The notes beneath the pieces are model-generated. The model saw only the letters and a list, made by a program, of their open reading frames with translations. It was not told the origin of the DNA and did no database searches. This document shows positions 17,307-26,539 of a stretch of DNA of 47,797 nt, piece by piece. Each line of letters starts with the position of its first letter. Position 1 is the first letter of the stretch. A program made the position numbers and the translations under genes. Source of the stretch: an uncultured Eubacteriales bacterium (GTDB taxonomy: Bacteria; Bacillota; Clostridia; Lachnospirales; Lachnospiraceae); the NCBI GenBank assembly GCA_900320615.1, contig ONSX01000005.1:1-47797 (forward strand), written 5' to 3'.

Positions 17307-17540
17307 ATGAATACGCAGGAAAAAGTAATCGATATCATCAAGGACACACTGAAGTTTGACGACAAGGAGATTACGCCGACGATGGACCTGTTCAAGGATC
17401 TCGGCGTGGATTCTCTCGATGCGGTCGAGCTTGTCATGGCGCTTGAGGAGGAGTTCGGTGTGCAGATTCCGGACGAGGAGCTTCCGAAAATGAACACAGT
17501 CGAGAATATCACAAAGTATATTGAGGCTCACAAGGCCTGA
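17307..17540 (+). CDS. acpP: acyl carrier protein
   Basis: Carries the growing fatty acyl chain on a phosphopantetheine arm. The 77-residue acidic protein has the attachment motif GVDSLDAVEL with Ser36, typical helix II DSLDAVELVMALEEEFG, and no extra domains. A GGGAGG ribosome site lies before the ATG. It is the first gene of the fatty acid operon, directly behind two promoters. accB starts 9 nt after its stop. Confidence 0.97.
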   Translation: MNTQEKVIDIIKDTLKFDDKEITPTMDLFKDLGVDSLDAVELVMALEEEFGVQIPDEELPKMNTVENITKYIEAHKA

Positions 17541-17549
17541 GGGAGACGC

Positions 17550-18023
17550 ATGAATCTGACAAGGGACGATATTTCTTATCTGATCCGCGAGTTCGGCGAG
17601 TCGGATCTGAGTGAAATGAAGATAACGGACGAGGGGACGACGTTCGAGCTGAAGCGGAAGATAGAGCGCGGCGCGGCTGCAAACGCCGCGGCTGTTCAGC
17701 CGGCAGAGACGCCGGTGCATCCGGGTCCTGATGCGGCGTCCCCGGAGGCTGCCCGTCCTTCCGAGGCGAAGGACGACTCCTCTGACGAAGCAGTCCGGGC
17801 ACCGCTCGCAGGTGTTTTCTACCGGGCATCGAAGCCGGGCGCGGTTCCGTATGTCGAGCCGGGCAAGCATGTGGAGAAGGGAGACATCATCGGTCTCATC
17901 GAGGCAATGAAGATGATGAGTGAGGTTCCGGCTCCGTATGCGGGCACAGTGAAGGAAATCAGGGCTGAGGACGGTGTATTTACCGGGTATAACGACGTCC
18001 TCATGACGATTGTCAGGGATTGA
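17550..18023 (+). CDS. accB: biotin carboxyl carrier protein of acetyl-CoA carboxylase
   Basis: Carries biotin between biotin carboxylase and carboxyltransferase. In the 157-residue protein an N-terminal helical segment (1-40) is joined by an Ala/Pro/Glu-rich linker (41-80) to a biotinyl domain (82-156) with the lipoyl-like fold and biotin Lys121 in EAMKMMSEV. The ATG follows GGGAG. Length is typical. Confidence 0.96.
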   Translation: MNLTRDDISYLIREFGESDLSEMKITDEGTTFELKRKIERGAAANAAAVQPAETPVHPGPDAASPEAARPSEAKDDSSDEAVRAPLAGVFYRASKPGAVPYVEPGKHVEKGDIIGLIEAMKMMSEVPAPYAGTVKEIRAEDGVFTGYNDVLMTIVRD

Positions 18024-18036
18024 GACGGGAGAGGCT

Positions 18037-19446
18037 ATGTTCAGGAAAATTCTGATTGCAAACCGCGGAGAGATCGCGATGCGTATCATCCGTTGCTGCC
18101 ACGAGATGGGAATTGACACAGTGCTCGCGTATTCCTGGGAAGACAGGGATTCGATGGCTGTCTCATTTTCCACAGAGGCGGTATGTATCGGTCCCGCACC
18201 AGCTGCTCAGAGCTATCTGAATCAGGACGCGCTGATCAGCGCTGCGAAGGCATACCACTGCGAGGCTGTTCATCCGGGATACGGGTTCCTCTCCGAAAAT
18301 GCAGATTTTGCCGAGGCGTGCGAGAAGAATGGTCTTGTGTGGATCGGACCGACGGCGGATATGATCCGGCAGATGGGTGACAAGCAGTCTGCGAGAACGC
18401 TTATGAAGAAGAACGGCGTTCCGGTCGTTCCCGGATCGGACGGACTGGTCGCTGATCCGAAGGAGGCGGCGCTTGTCGCGGAGAAGGTCGGATATCCCGT
18501 ATTGCTCAAAGCGACCGCCGGAGGCGGTGGACGCGGCATGCGGGTCGCGGCGGACGCCGACGAGCTTGAGGACGCGTTCCGGGAGGCATCGGCCGAGGCG
18601 GATGCCGCATTCGGAGATGGTTCTCTCTATCTCGAGAAGTTGATTGTCAATCCGCGCCACATCGAGGTACAGATTATGGGAGACAGTCAGGGCCATATTT
18701 GCACGCTCGGAGAGAGAGACTGCTCGATGCAGCGAAGAAACCAGAAGCTGATTGAGGAATCTCCGGCGAGGTGCCTGAATGCAAGGCAGAGGACAGCGCT
18801 CTACAAGGCTGCCCTTCGCGCCGCGAAGGCAGCGCACTATATGAGTGCGGGAACGGTTGAATTTGTTCTGGACCATTCCGGTCAGTTTTATTTCATCGAG
18901 ATGAATACGAGAATCCAGGTCGAGCACTCCGTGACTGAGATGGTCACAGGGATCGACCTGATCCGCGAGCAGATCCGCGTCGCGTCGGGGCTTCCGCTCT
19001 CATTTAAGCAGAGTGACGTGAAGCTTCAGGGGCACGCCATCGAGTGCCGGATCAACGCGGAGAATCCGGAGAAGAATTTTGCTCCGTGCCCGGGAACGAT
19101 TTCGTTCCTGCACATGCCGGCGGGGTTCGGCGTCCGCGTCGAGAACGCGCTTTATCCGGGCTGCCGCGTGAGCCCGTATTACGACTCGATGATTGCGAAG
19201 CTCATTGTCCACGCGCCGGGGAGACTCGCCGCGATCCGGAAAATGAGAGTCGCGCTCGAGGAAATGACTGTCGAGGGAATCGACACAAATATCAATTTTC
19301 TGTATCTGCTCATGTTTAATCGCGATTATATGATGGGTAATTTTGACACGTCATTTCTTGCGAAAGATACCAGCACACTGGTGCGGTGGGATGAGGAGAG
19401 CAGAAAGAAGTTCGGCCGGAAGGCAGAGCGGAAGGACAGGGCATGA
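18037..19446 (+). CDS. accC: biotin carboxylase of acetyl-CoA carboxylase
   Basis: ATP-dependent carboxylation of biotin on AccB. The 469-residue ATP-grasp enzyme has the N-terminal signature KILIANRGEIAMRII, HPGYGFLSENADFA, the glycine-rich ATP loop KATAGGGGRGMRV, ERDCSMQRRNQKLIEE, catalytic/biotin-site residues in MNTRIQVEHSVTE, and the C-terminal domain from about 340. The ATG at 18037 has GGGAGAG upstream; a start nine codons earlier would overlap accB and lacks a ribosome site. The stop overlaps accDA as ATGA. Confidence 0.96.
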   Translation: MFRKILIANRGEIAMRIIRCCHEMGIDTVLAYSWEDRDSMAVSFSTEAVCIGPAPAAQSYLNQDALISAAKAYHCEAVHPGYGFLSENADFAEACEKNGLVWIGPTADMIRQMGDKQSARTLMKKNGVPVVPGSDGLVADPKEAALVAEKVGYPVLLKATAGGGGRGMRVAADADELEDAFREASAEADAAFGDGSLYLEKLIVNPRHIEVQIMGDSQGHICTLGERDCSMQRRNQKLIEESPARCLNARQRTALYKAALRAAKAAHYMSAGTVEFVLDHSGQFYFIEMNTRIQVEHSVTEMVTGIDLIREQIRVASGLPLSFKQSDVKLQGHAIECRINAENPEKNFAPCPGTISFLHMPAGFGVRVENALYPGCRVSPYYDSMIAKLIVHAPGRLAAIRKMRVALEEMTVEGIDTNINFLYLLMFNRDYMMGNFDTSFLAKDTSTLVRWDEESRKKFGRKAERKDRA

Positions 19447-21131
19447 ACGCATTTGAATCAAAACGAAAGACGATTATGGCCTACCGGCTGCTCCGGGAGA
19501 ACAAGGCGGCCTTAAGGCCGGCGGGAAAGAGGCTTGCCGCTCTGTTTGACGACGGATGGACAAAACTCTTTGAGGATGTTGCGACGCGCGATCCGCTTGC
19601 CTTCCCGGGATACAGGGAAAAGCTCGCGGAGTGCCGGAGAACGACGGAGTCGGAGGACGCGCTGATCTGCGGCATCGGAACGATTGGCGGCATCTCTGCC
19701 ATTGCCTGCGAGCTCGACCCGGATTTCATGATGGGCAGCATGGGAACCGCCGTCGGCGAGAAGATGGCGATGGCCTGCGAGGAGGCGGACAGGCGCCGCC
19801 TGCCGCTCATTGTGTTCTGTGCGAGCGGCGGCGCGCGCATGCAGGAGGGGATGTATTCTCTTCTCCAGATGGTGAAGACATCGGCGGCGGTCCGCCGCTT
19901 CAAGGATCACGGAGGGCTGTATATTTCCGTCCTCACACATCCGACGACTGGCGGCGTCAGTGCGAGCTTTGCATTTCTCGGAGATGTGATTCTTGCCGAG
20001 CCGAACGCGCTGATCGGATTTGCGGGGCCGCGCGTCATCGAGAAGACGATCGGGGAGAAGCTCCCGAAGGGCTTCCAGCGCTCCGAGTTCCAGCTGGAGC
20101 ACGGCTTTATCGATCGGATTGTTCGGCCGGAGGACATGAAGCGGGTGATCGTGCGGATTCTGAAGCTGCACAGGAAGGCACCGGTCTTCCGGGACGAGGC
20201 CGGCGGAAAGCAGAGTGTGCCGGCAAGGCAGGAAGCTCCTGCGGCATCTGAAAGTGCCGGGAAGATAAAGAACAGCGCATCCGCAGAACAGCGCGGGGAG
20301 ATGGATCCGTGGAAGCGCGTGCTTGCGGCACGCTCGAAGGACCGCCCGAAGATCACGGATCTGATTCCGCTCATCTTCGATCATTTTATGGAGCTGTGCG
20401 GCGACAGACTCGGCGGCGAGGATCCGGCGATCCTCGGCGGCATCGCAACGCTCGGCGGCATACCGGTCACTGTGATCGGACACCGCAAGGGAAGAGACTT
20501 GAAGGAAAATATCCGCTGCCGCTTCGGCATGCCGGAGCCTGAAGGATACCGGAAGGCACTGCGCCTTATGCAGGAGGCAGAGAAGTTCGGCAGGCCTGTC
20601 ATTTCCTTTATCGACACGCCGGGCGCATATCCGGGAAAAGAGGCTGAGGAGAACGGCCAGAGCGCAGCGATCGCGGAGAATATCGCCAGAATGAGTACAC
20701 TCCGGGTGCCGGTCATAGCGGTCGTCACCGGCGAGGGCTCGAGCGGAGGCGCCCTCGGTATAGGAGTCGCCGACGATGTATGGATGCTGGAGAATGCGGT
20801 CTACTCCGTTCTCTCACCAGAGGGCTTCGCAACGATTCTCTGGAAGGATGAGAAGCGCACGGAGGAGGCCTGCCGGGCCATGAAAATGACAGCCGGAGAG
20901 CTCTATGAGCAGGGGCTCTGCGACCGGGTGATTCGGGAGCCGCATGGCGGTCTTAAGAATAAAGACAAAGAGGCGATGCGAAACTTCGGCGCATCTCTCC
21001 GGGAGGAGCTGACGAACCGCGTGATTGATCTCATGAAGATTGCCCCCGATGAGCTGACGGAGAAACGCTACGAGAAATACAGACATTTTGAGGGCCGTAT
21101 GGCGCCGGTCTTCAGCGGGAGGCCAGAATGA
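19443..21131 (+). CDS. accDA: fused acetyl-CoA carboxylase carboxyltransferase (beta-alpha, AccD-AccA)
   Basis: Transfers the carboxyl group from carboxybiotin to acetyl-CoA, giving malonyl-CoA. One 562-residue chain holds both subunits: an AccD half (about 1-245: GSMGTAVGEKMA, CASGGARMQEGMYSLLQM, THPTTGGVSASFAFLGD) and an AccA half (about 280-560: ITDLIPLIFDHFMELCGDR, FIDTPGAYPGKEAEENGQS, GEGSSGGALGIGVAD, SVLSPEGFATILWKD), joined by a polar linker (246-280). The AccD half lacks the usual N-terminal four-cysteine zinc ribbon; there is no Cys in the first 60 residues. Both ends overlap neighbours by ATGA, so it is tightly coupled to accC and fabH. Confidence 0.94.
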   Translation: MNAFESKRKTIMAYRLLRENKAALRPAGKRLAALFDDGWTKLFEDVATRDPLAFPGYREKLAECRRTTESEDALICGIGTIGGISAIACELDPDFMMGSMGTAVGEKMAMACEEADRRRLPLIVFCASGGARMQEGMYSLLQMVKTSAAVRRFKDHGGLYISVLTHPTTGGVSASFAFLGDVILAEPNALIGFAGPRVIEKTIGEKLPKGFQRSEFQLEHGFIDRIVRPEDMKRVIVRILKLHRKAPVFRDEAGGKQSVPARQEAPAASESAGKIKNSASAEQRGEMDPWKRVLAARSKDRPKITDLIPLIFDHFMELCGDRLGGEDPAILGGIATLGGIPVTVIGHRKGRDLKENIRCRFGMPEPEGYRKALRLMQEAEKFGRPVISFIDTPGAYPGKEAEENGQSAAIAENIARMSTLRVPVIAVVTGEGSSGGALGIGVADDVWMLENAVYSVLSPEGFATILWKDEKRTEEACRAMKMTAGELYEQGLCDRVIREPHGGLKNKDKEAMRNFGASLREELTNRVIDLMKIAPDELTEKRYEKYRHFEGRMAPVFSGRPE

Positions 21132-22111
21132 GCGGAATCAGAATAATCGGTCTCGGTAAAGCACTCCCGTCCCGAATTGTGACCAATGATGACCTGAGCC
21201 GCGTCGTCGAGACGTCCGATGAGTGGATCCGGACGAGGACGGGGATCCGGGAGCGCCGGATTGCCCGGGAGAATCTTCCGAAGCCGCTCCGAACAGAGCA
21301 CGGGCCTGAAGATGATATGGAAAATCCGGAGACCTGCACGGCACTCGCTGCAGGGGCTGCAAGGCAGGCCCTGCAGGACGCCGGAGCAGATCCCGCCGAC
21401 ATCGGCCTTGTGATTGCGGCGACTATGTCGCCCGATTCTTTTTCGCCATCTGTCGCCTGTTCTGTGCAGGAGGCTCTGGGGCTTCCGTCAGGCATTCCGG
21501 CCTTTGACGTGAACGCGGCCTGCAGCGGTTTTGTCTACGCGATGACGGTGGCGGATGCTGTGATGCGGGAAATGCATATTGCCTGCGCGCTTGTCATCGG
21601 CGCAGACGCGGTCACAAGCCTCATCGACTTCACAGACAGAGGAACCTGCGTCCTTTTCGGAGACGGCGCGGGTGCTGCAGTTGTGAAAATGGACGAGGAC
21701 AGTTCATTTGCCGGGGTGCTCGGCGCGTCAGGGAAGCGCTCGGCGCTCAGCATACCGGTCGGCGGACACATGCTGATGGACGGGAGGGACGTCTTCCGCT
21801 TTGCCGTCACAGTTGTCCCGAAGATTCTTGCGGAGCTTGAGCAGAAGACAGGAATCAGCTGCCGGGACATCGACCAGATTGTGTGCCATCAGGCAAATGA
21901 CCGGATCATCGAGCACATCCGGAGAAAGCTTGAACTTCCCGGGGAAAAATTCTTCCGGAACCTTCAGCATTACGGCAATACATGCGCGGCGTCCATACCG
22001 GTTGCGCTCACAGAAATGAAAGAACAAGGACTTCTGGGTCCGGGAACGCGCATATTCTGCGCCGGCTTCGGCGCGGGACTTGCGTGGGGCGGACTCTACC
22101 TTGAATGGTGA
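21128..22111 (+). CDS. fabH: beta-ketoacyl-ACP synthase III
   Basis: Starts fatty acid synthesis by condensing an acyl-CoA primer with malonyl-ACP. The 327-residue thiolase-fold enzyme has the catalytic triad Cys132 (NAACSGFVYAM), His254 (VCHQANDRI) and Asn284 (YGNTCAAS), plus the N-terminal TSDEWIRTRTGIRERR signature. Between the signature and the next helix (about 48-67) there is an insertion of roughly 15 charged residues relative to the usual form. Primer preference (straight or branched) cannot be read from this. Start overlaps the accDA stop. Confidence 0.96.
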   Translation: MSGIRIIGLGKALPSRIVTNDDLSRVVETSDEWIRTRTGIRERRIARENLPKPLRTEHGPEDDMENPETCTALAAGAARQALQDAGADPADIGLVIAATMSPDSFSPSVACSVQEALGLPSGIPAFDVNAACSGFVYAMTVADAVMREMHIACALVIGADAVTSLIDFTDRGTCVLFGDGAGAAVVKMDEDSSFAGVLGASGKRSALSIPVGGHMLMDGRDVFRFAVTVVPKILAELEQKTGISCRDIDQIVCHQANDRIIEHIRRKLELPGEKFFRNLQHYGNTCAASIPVALTEMKEQGLLGPGTRIFCAGFGAGLAWGGLYLEW

Positions 22112-22123
22112 AAGGCGTACATC

Positions 22124-23068
22124 ATGAAATATTTACAGGAACTGATCGGAACACGGTACCCGATTATTCAGGGCGGCATGGCCAACATCGCGACAGGTGA
22201 ATTTGCCGCCGCGTGCTCGAATGCGGGCGCGCTCGGAATCATCGGCTCCGGCGGCATGAATGCGGAGCGGCTTGAGGAGAATATCGAGAAGGCAAAGCGC
22301 CTGACGGACAAGCCGTTTGGCGTCAACCTCATGCTGATGAACCCGGACACGGAGGCGATGGCGGATGTCGTCGCCCGCTCCGGCGTAAAGGTCGTCACGA
22401 CAGGGGCCGGAAACCCGGGTATTTACATGGACAAATGGAAGGCGGCCGGCATCAGGGTGTTCCCGGTCTCCGCGTCCGTCGCTCTCGCAAAGCGTCTTGT
22501 GCGCGCGGGAGCTGATGCGATCATCGCCGAGGGAACTGAGTCCGGAGGACATGTCGGTGAGATGACAACGATGACGCTTGTTCCGGAGATGGTGGATGCG
22601 CTGGATGTGCCGGTTATCGCGGCCGGCGGCATCGCGGACGGCAGACAGATGGCGGCCGCGATCGCTCTCGGCGCCTGCGGCGTCCAGGTCGGAACCTGTC
22701 TTCTTGTCAGCAGTGAGTGCCCGATTCATGACAATTACAAGGAAGCACTCCTCAAGGCGCATGACAACGCGACAGTTGTGACCGGCCGCTCCGTCGACGC
22801 GCCGACCCGCATCATCAAGAACCAGATGGCGCGCGAGTACATCCGGAAGGAGCGCGAGGGCGCAGAGCGCATGGAGCTCGAGAAATATACGCTCGGTTCG
22901 CTCCGCCGCGCCGTATTTGACGGCGACACGAAGACCGGTTCCCTGATGGCAGGCCAGGACTGCGGGCAACTGACAGAGATCCGCCCTGTAGCGGACATTT
23001 TTGCGGACCTTGTCGAGGGCTGCCGGAAGGTTATGCACTCGATGGGCACGGAAGCAGAAAAGATCTGA
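22124..23068 (+). CDS. fabK: enoyl-ACP reductase II (FMN-dependent)
   Basis: Performs the last reduction of each elongation cycle with FMN and NAD(P)H; its presence instead of FabI matters because FabK is not inhibited by triclosan. The 314-residue TIM-barrel protein of the nitronate monooxygenase/FabK family has RYPIIQGGMANIA at the start, FGVNLMLMNP, EGTESGGHVGEMTTM with the active-site His, and the phosphate/FMN loop AAGGIADGRQMAAAIALGACGVQVGT. Its place between fabH and fabD supports FabK over nitronate monooxygenase. Confidence 0.94.
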   Translation: MKYLQELIGTRYPIIQGGMANIATGEFAAACSNAGALGIIGSGGMNAERLEENIEKAKRLTDKPFGVNLMLMNPDTEAMADVVARSGVKVVTTGAGNPGIYMDKWKAAGIRVFPVSASVALAKRLVRAGADAIIAEGTESGGHVGEMTTMTLVPEMVDALDVPVIAAGGIADGRQMAAAIALGACGVQVGTCLLVSSECPIHDNYKEALLKAHDNATVVTGRSVDAPTRIIKNQMAREYIRKEREGAERMELEKYTLGSLRRAVFDGDTKTGSLMAGQDCGQLTEIRPVADIFADLVEGCRKVMHSMGTEAEKI

Positions 23069-23081
23069 GAGGAAGGCTTAC

Positions 23082-24029
23082 ATGAAGACAGCGGTTTTGT
23101 ACGCGGGGCAGGGCAGCCAGGTGCCCGGAATGGGAAAATCCTTCTATGAGGAATTCTCCGCGTTCCGGGACACGATCGACCGCGCCGCGGAATATGTTGA
23201 TTTTGATCTGAAGAAACTGATGTTTACGGGGCCGCAGGAGACCCTGAATGAGACAAGATATACACAGCCGTGTCTGGCGGCGTTCGCGGCGGGCGTCACC
23301 AACCTTCTTCGCAGCGAGGGTTTTTCGGCCGATGCGGCCGCCGGCCTTTCGCTCGGTGAGTACAGCGCGCTCTATGCGGCCGGCGTATTCACGGAGGAGC
23401 AGCTTATCCGGGCGACGGCCTTCCGCGGCGCCGCGATGCAGAAGGCCGGTGAAGGACTGGAGACGAAGATGTGTGCTCTCCTTGGGCTTGACGATGAGAA
23501 GGCCGCGGCGTGCGCCAGGAAGGCGGCTTCCGAGACAGGAAAGCCTGTCTATATTTCCAACTATAATGCAACCGGTCAGGTCGTCATTTCCGGGCTTCTT
23601 CCGGCCGTGCGGCGCGCGGAGGAGCTCGCCCTTGAGGCCGGTGCCAGAAAATGCATGGAGCTTGCGACGTCGTCTGCGTTCCACACGCCGTTTATGGAAG
23701 AAGCCGCGCGGAGCCTCAGACCTTATCTTGAGAACCTTTCGCTCGGAGAGATGCAGATACCTGTCATCTTCAATGCGACGGGAAGCGAGCTTCGTCCGGA
23801 TGAAACGGTCCGGGCGCTTCTTGAAAAACAGGTCGTGTCGCCTGTTCATATGTCCCAGAGTCTCCGATATCTCGCGGAGCACGGAGTTACGCGGACGGTC
23901 GAAATCGGCCCGGGCCATGTGCTCACGGGCTTTGTGAGGCGGACGATCCGCGGGACGGAGGGTATCGTTCTTGACGAGGCCGATGATCTGAAGCAGTTTC
24001 TTGAGGAATTGAGGAAAAACAATGAGTGA
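23082..24029 (+). CDS. fabD: malonyl-CoA:ACP transacylase
   Basis: Loads malonyl groups onto ACP. The 315-residue enzyme begins VLYAGQGSQVPGMG; the nucleophile Ser90 lies in GLSLGEYSA, where the usual GHSLGE histidine is Leu, and the catalytic His202 is in SSAFHTPFM. The ATG at 23082 has a GAGAGGA ribosome site; the frame is open 27 codons further upstream but this overlaps fabK and shows no family similarity. The last 8 nt overlap fabG. Confidence 0.95.
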   Translation: MKTAVLYAGQGSQVPGMGKSFYEEFSAFRDTIDRAAEYVDFDLKKLMFTGPQETLNETRYTQPCLAAFAAGVTNLLRSEGFSADAAAGLSLGEYSALYAAGVFTEEQLIRATAFRGAAMQKAGEGLETKMCALLGLDDEKAAACARKAASETGKPVYISNYNATGQVVISGLLPAVRRAEELALEAGARKCMELATSSAFHTPFMEEAARSLRPYLENLSLGEMQIPVIFNATGSELRPDETVRALLEKQVVSPVHMSQSLRYLAEHGVTRTVEIGPGHVLTGFVRRTIRGTEGIVLDEADDLKQFLEELRKNNE

Positions 24030-24768
24030 AAATGAAAGACGGTGCGCCATTGTGACAGGCGCAGGTCGGGGAATCGGCCGGGCAGTGGCAATGAGGCTCG
24101 CAGAGGACGGCCTGGACCTTGTCATCAACTGCGCGCACAGTGAGGAGGCGGCCCGTGAGACGGCGGCTATGTGTGAGGGATCCGGAGCCCGCGTGCTTGT
24201 CGTCAGGGCGGATGTTTCCGATCCGGATGGCGCAAAACAGCTCTTTGACGAGACAATCAAGGCCTTCGGGCGCGTCGATGTTCTTGTCAATAACGCGGGG
24301 ATTACGCGGGACGGGCTTCTTCTTCGCATGAAGCCGGAGGACTTCGACGCCGTGATTGCGACAAACCTCACGGGCACCTTCCTCTGCATGAAGCAGGCTG
24401 CAAGATATATGCTTCGCGCAAAGTACGGGCGGATCATCAACATGAGCTCTGTCGTGGGACTACGGGGAAATGCGGGGCAGGTCAACTACGCCGCGTCGAA
24501 GGCCGGCGTGATCGGTATGACCAAATCAGCGGCCAAAGAACTTGCCGCAAAGGGCATTACGGTCAATGCAGTTGCGCCCGGAATGATCGAGACGGACATG
24601 ACGCGCGCTATGCCGGAGGCGGCGCACGAGGTGATGAAGAGCGGAATTCCGGCGGGACGGATCGGCCGCCCGGAGGATGTCGCGAATGCGGTGGCATTTC
24701 TCGCGTCGGAGCAGGCTTCCTATATCACGGGACAGGTGCTGGCTGTAGACGGCGGTCTCGCAGTGTAA
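24022..24768 (+). CDS. fabG: 3-oxoacyl-ACP reductase
   Basis: NADPH-dependent reduction of 3-ketoacyl-ACP. A 248-residue short-chain dehydrogenase: Rossmann motif TGAGRGIG, NNAG (VLVNNAGITRDGLLLRM), catalytic Ser in NMSSVVG and Tyr/Lys in NYAASKAG, and the C-terminal GQVLAVDGGLAV. It overlaps the end of fabD, so the two are coupled. Every position typical of FabG is present. Confidence 0.97.
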   Translation: MSENERRCAIVTGAGRGIGRAVAMRLAEDGLDLVINCAHSEEAARETAAMCEGSGARVLVVRADVSDPDGAKQLFDETIKAFGRVDVLVNNAGITRDGLLLRMKPEDFDAVIATNLTGTFLCMKQAARYMLRAKYGRIINMSSVVGLRGNAGQVNYAASKAGVIGMTKSAAKELAAKGITVNAVAPGMIETDMTRAMPEAAHEVMKSGIPAGRIGRPEDVANAVAFLASEQASYITGQVLAVDGGLAV

Positions 24769-24789
24769 GGCAGACGGAAAGGATTGACC

Positions 24790-26034
24790 ATGAAACGAAG
24801 AGTAGCAGTCACCGGTCTCGGCATCGTATGCCCGATCGGAAATACGAAGGAAGAAGTGTGGGAGAGCGTAAAGGGCGCGCGCTGCGGGATCGCGCCGATC
24901 ACACGGTATGATACAGAGGGTCGGAAGGTCACGCTTGCAGGAGAAGTGAAGAACCTTGACTTTGACCAGTACATCGAGCCGCGAGAGCGCAGAAAACTCG
25001 ACCTGTACTCGCAGTATGCGCTTGTCGCGGCCCAGCAGGCCTGGGACGATTCCGGCCTTGAGAACGTGGAAAATGAGAGCCGCGACCGCTGGGGCTGCAT
25101 CCTCTCGACCGGTATCGGCGGCATCGGAACGATCGAGGAGGAACACACGAGAGGGCAGGAGCGCGGATATGACCGCGTCTCGCCGTACTTTATTCCGATG
25201 GCGATCGCGAACATGGCGGCCGGCAACATTGCAATTCGCTTCGGGCTTCACGGCCTGACGAGCTGCAGTGTCACGGCGTGTGCGTCTGCGGCCAATGGCA
25301 TCGGCGACGCGTTCCACTACATCCGCGACGGATACGGCGATGTGATGCTGGCGGGCGGTGCGGAAGCTGCGATCACACCGCTTTGCATCGGCGGTTTCAC
25401 GGCGCTGAAAGCCCTGTCGAAATCGACAGATCCGGCGCGGGCTTCCATCCCGTTCGACGCGGAGAGGAATGGCTTTGTCATGGGAGAAGGAGCTGCCGTG
25501 CTCGTTCTCGAGGAGTATGAGCACGCGAAGAGACGCGGTGCCTCAATCCTGGGAGAGATCGTCGGATACGGCGCGAACTGTGACGCCTACCACATCACGG
25601 CCCCTGACCCGGAAGGAACGGGCGCCGCAAAATGCATGGCCATGGCCATTACTGACGCTGGCCTTCAGAAAGAGGACATCGATTACATCAATGCGCACGG
25701 CACATCGACGAAACTCAATGACGCGGGCGAGACAAAGGCGATCCGAAAGTTGTTCGGCGGGGATGCAGACCGCCTGAAGGTGAGCTCGACAAAGTCGATG
25801 ACAGGTCATCTTCTCGGGGCGAGTGCGGCTGTCGAGGCCGTGATCACGGTTCTTGCACTGAAGAACCATTTCGTGCCGCCTACGGTCGGATACAAGGTTC
25901 CGGACCCTGCCTGCAACCTCGACATCGTGCCGAATAAAGGAGAGAGCCTTGCCATGCGCTATGCAGCCTCGAACTCTCTGGGATTCGGCGGACATAACGC
26001 GACGCTTGTCTTCAAGGCGCCGGATATCGGATAA
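24790..26034 (+). CDS. fabF: beta-ketoacyl-ACP synthase II
   Basis: Elongating condensing enzyme. The 414-residue protein begins with RRVAVTGLGIVCPIGN and has catalytic Cys164 (VTACASAANGIGDAF), His303 (NAHGTSTKLND) and His340 (KSMTGHLLGASAAVEA). The ATG at 24790 has AAAGGA upstream; a TTG two codons earlier is possible but less well spaced. It is the only elongating KAS in the cluster, and no fabA/fabB-type unsaturation gene is nearby. Confidence 0.97.
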   Translation: MKRRVAVTGLGIVCPIGNTKEEVWESVKGARCGIAPITRYDTEGRKVTLAGEVKNLDFDQYIEPRERRKLDLYSQYALVAAQQAWDDSGLENVENESRDRWGCILSTGIGGIGTIEEEHTRGQERGYDRVSPYFIPMAIANMAAGNIAIRFGLHGLTSCSVTACASAANGIGDAFHYIRDGYGDVMLAGGAEAAITPLCIGGFTALKALSKSTDPARASIPFDAERNGFVMGEGAAVLVLEEYEHAKRRGASILGEIVGYGANCDAYHITAPDPEGTGAAKCMAMAITDAGLQKEDIDYINAHGTSTKLNDAGETKAIRKLFGGDADRLKVSSTKSMTGHLLGASAAVEAVITVLALKNHFVPPTVGYKVPDPACNLDIVPNKGESLAMRYAASNSLGFGGHNATLVFKAPDIG

Positions 26035-26048
26035 AGAAAGGAGAGTCC

Positions 26049-26483
26049 ATGACACTCAGTTCAAATGAAATCCAGAAGATTCTCCCGCACCGCTGGCCGT
26101 TCCTTATGATCGACAAGGTCACGGAGTGCGAGCCCGGACAGTATGCCGACGCCGTCAAGTGCGTCTCAGCAAATGAGATGCAGTTCTGCGGTCACTTTCC
26201 GGAATACCATGTCATGCCGGGGGTTCTGATTCTCGAGGCGCTCGCGCAGACGGGCGCGGTCGCGCTCCTCACGGAGGCGGACCAGAAGGGAAAACTCGTC
26301 TTCTTCGGAGGAGTCAAGAACGCGAGGTTCAGAAAGCAGGTCGTTCCGGGAGATGTTCTCTCCCTGCACTGCGAGATTATCGCAAGACGCGGACCGATCG
26401 GGTTCGGGAAGGCTGTTGCGACCGTCGATGGAAAGACGGCGGTGACAGCGGAGCTTTCATTTGCCATATCCGATCCGGTTTGA
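26049..26483 (+). CDS. fabZ: 3-hydroxyacyl-ACP dehydratase
   Basis: Dehydrates 3-hydroxyacyl-ACP. The 144-residue hot-dog-fold protein has LPHRWPFLMIDKV and the active-site stretch CGHFPEYHVMPGVLILEALAQ with the catalytic His and Glu. AAAGGAGAG lies 6 nt upstream of the ATG, 14 nt after fabF. It is the last biosynthetic gene of the cluster. Confidence 0.96.
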   Translation: MTLSSNEIQKILPHRWPFLMIDKVTECEPGQYADAVKCVSANEMQFCGHFPEYHVMPGVLILEALAQTGAVALLTEADQKGKLVFFGGVKNARFRKQVVPGDVLSLHCEIIARRGPIGFGKAVATVDGKTAVTAELSFAISDPV

Positions 26484-26519
26484 GTTTTTCCCCTCTTCGT
26501 GATATAGTAAAAGTATCAC
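26480..26519 (+). promoter_or_regulatory. internal promoter and palindrome for the MarR regulator gene
   Basis: TTGAGT (26480-26485), 17-bp spacer, TATAGT (26503-26508), so the regulator can be expressed apart from the fab genes. An inverted repeat GTGATA/TATCAC (26499-26504 and 26514-26519) spans the -10 region and could allow autoregulation. Confidence 0.55.
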
Positions 26520-26539
26520 ATTACTTGGAGGGCAGAACC

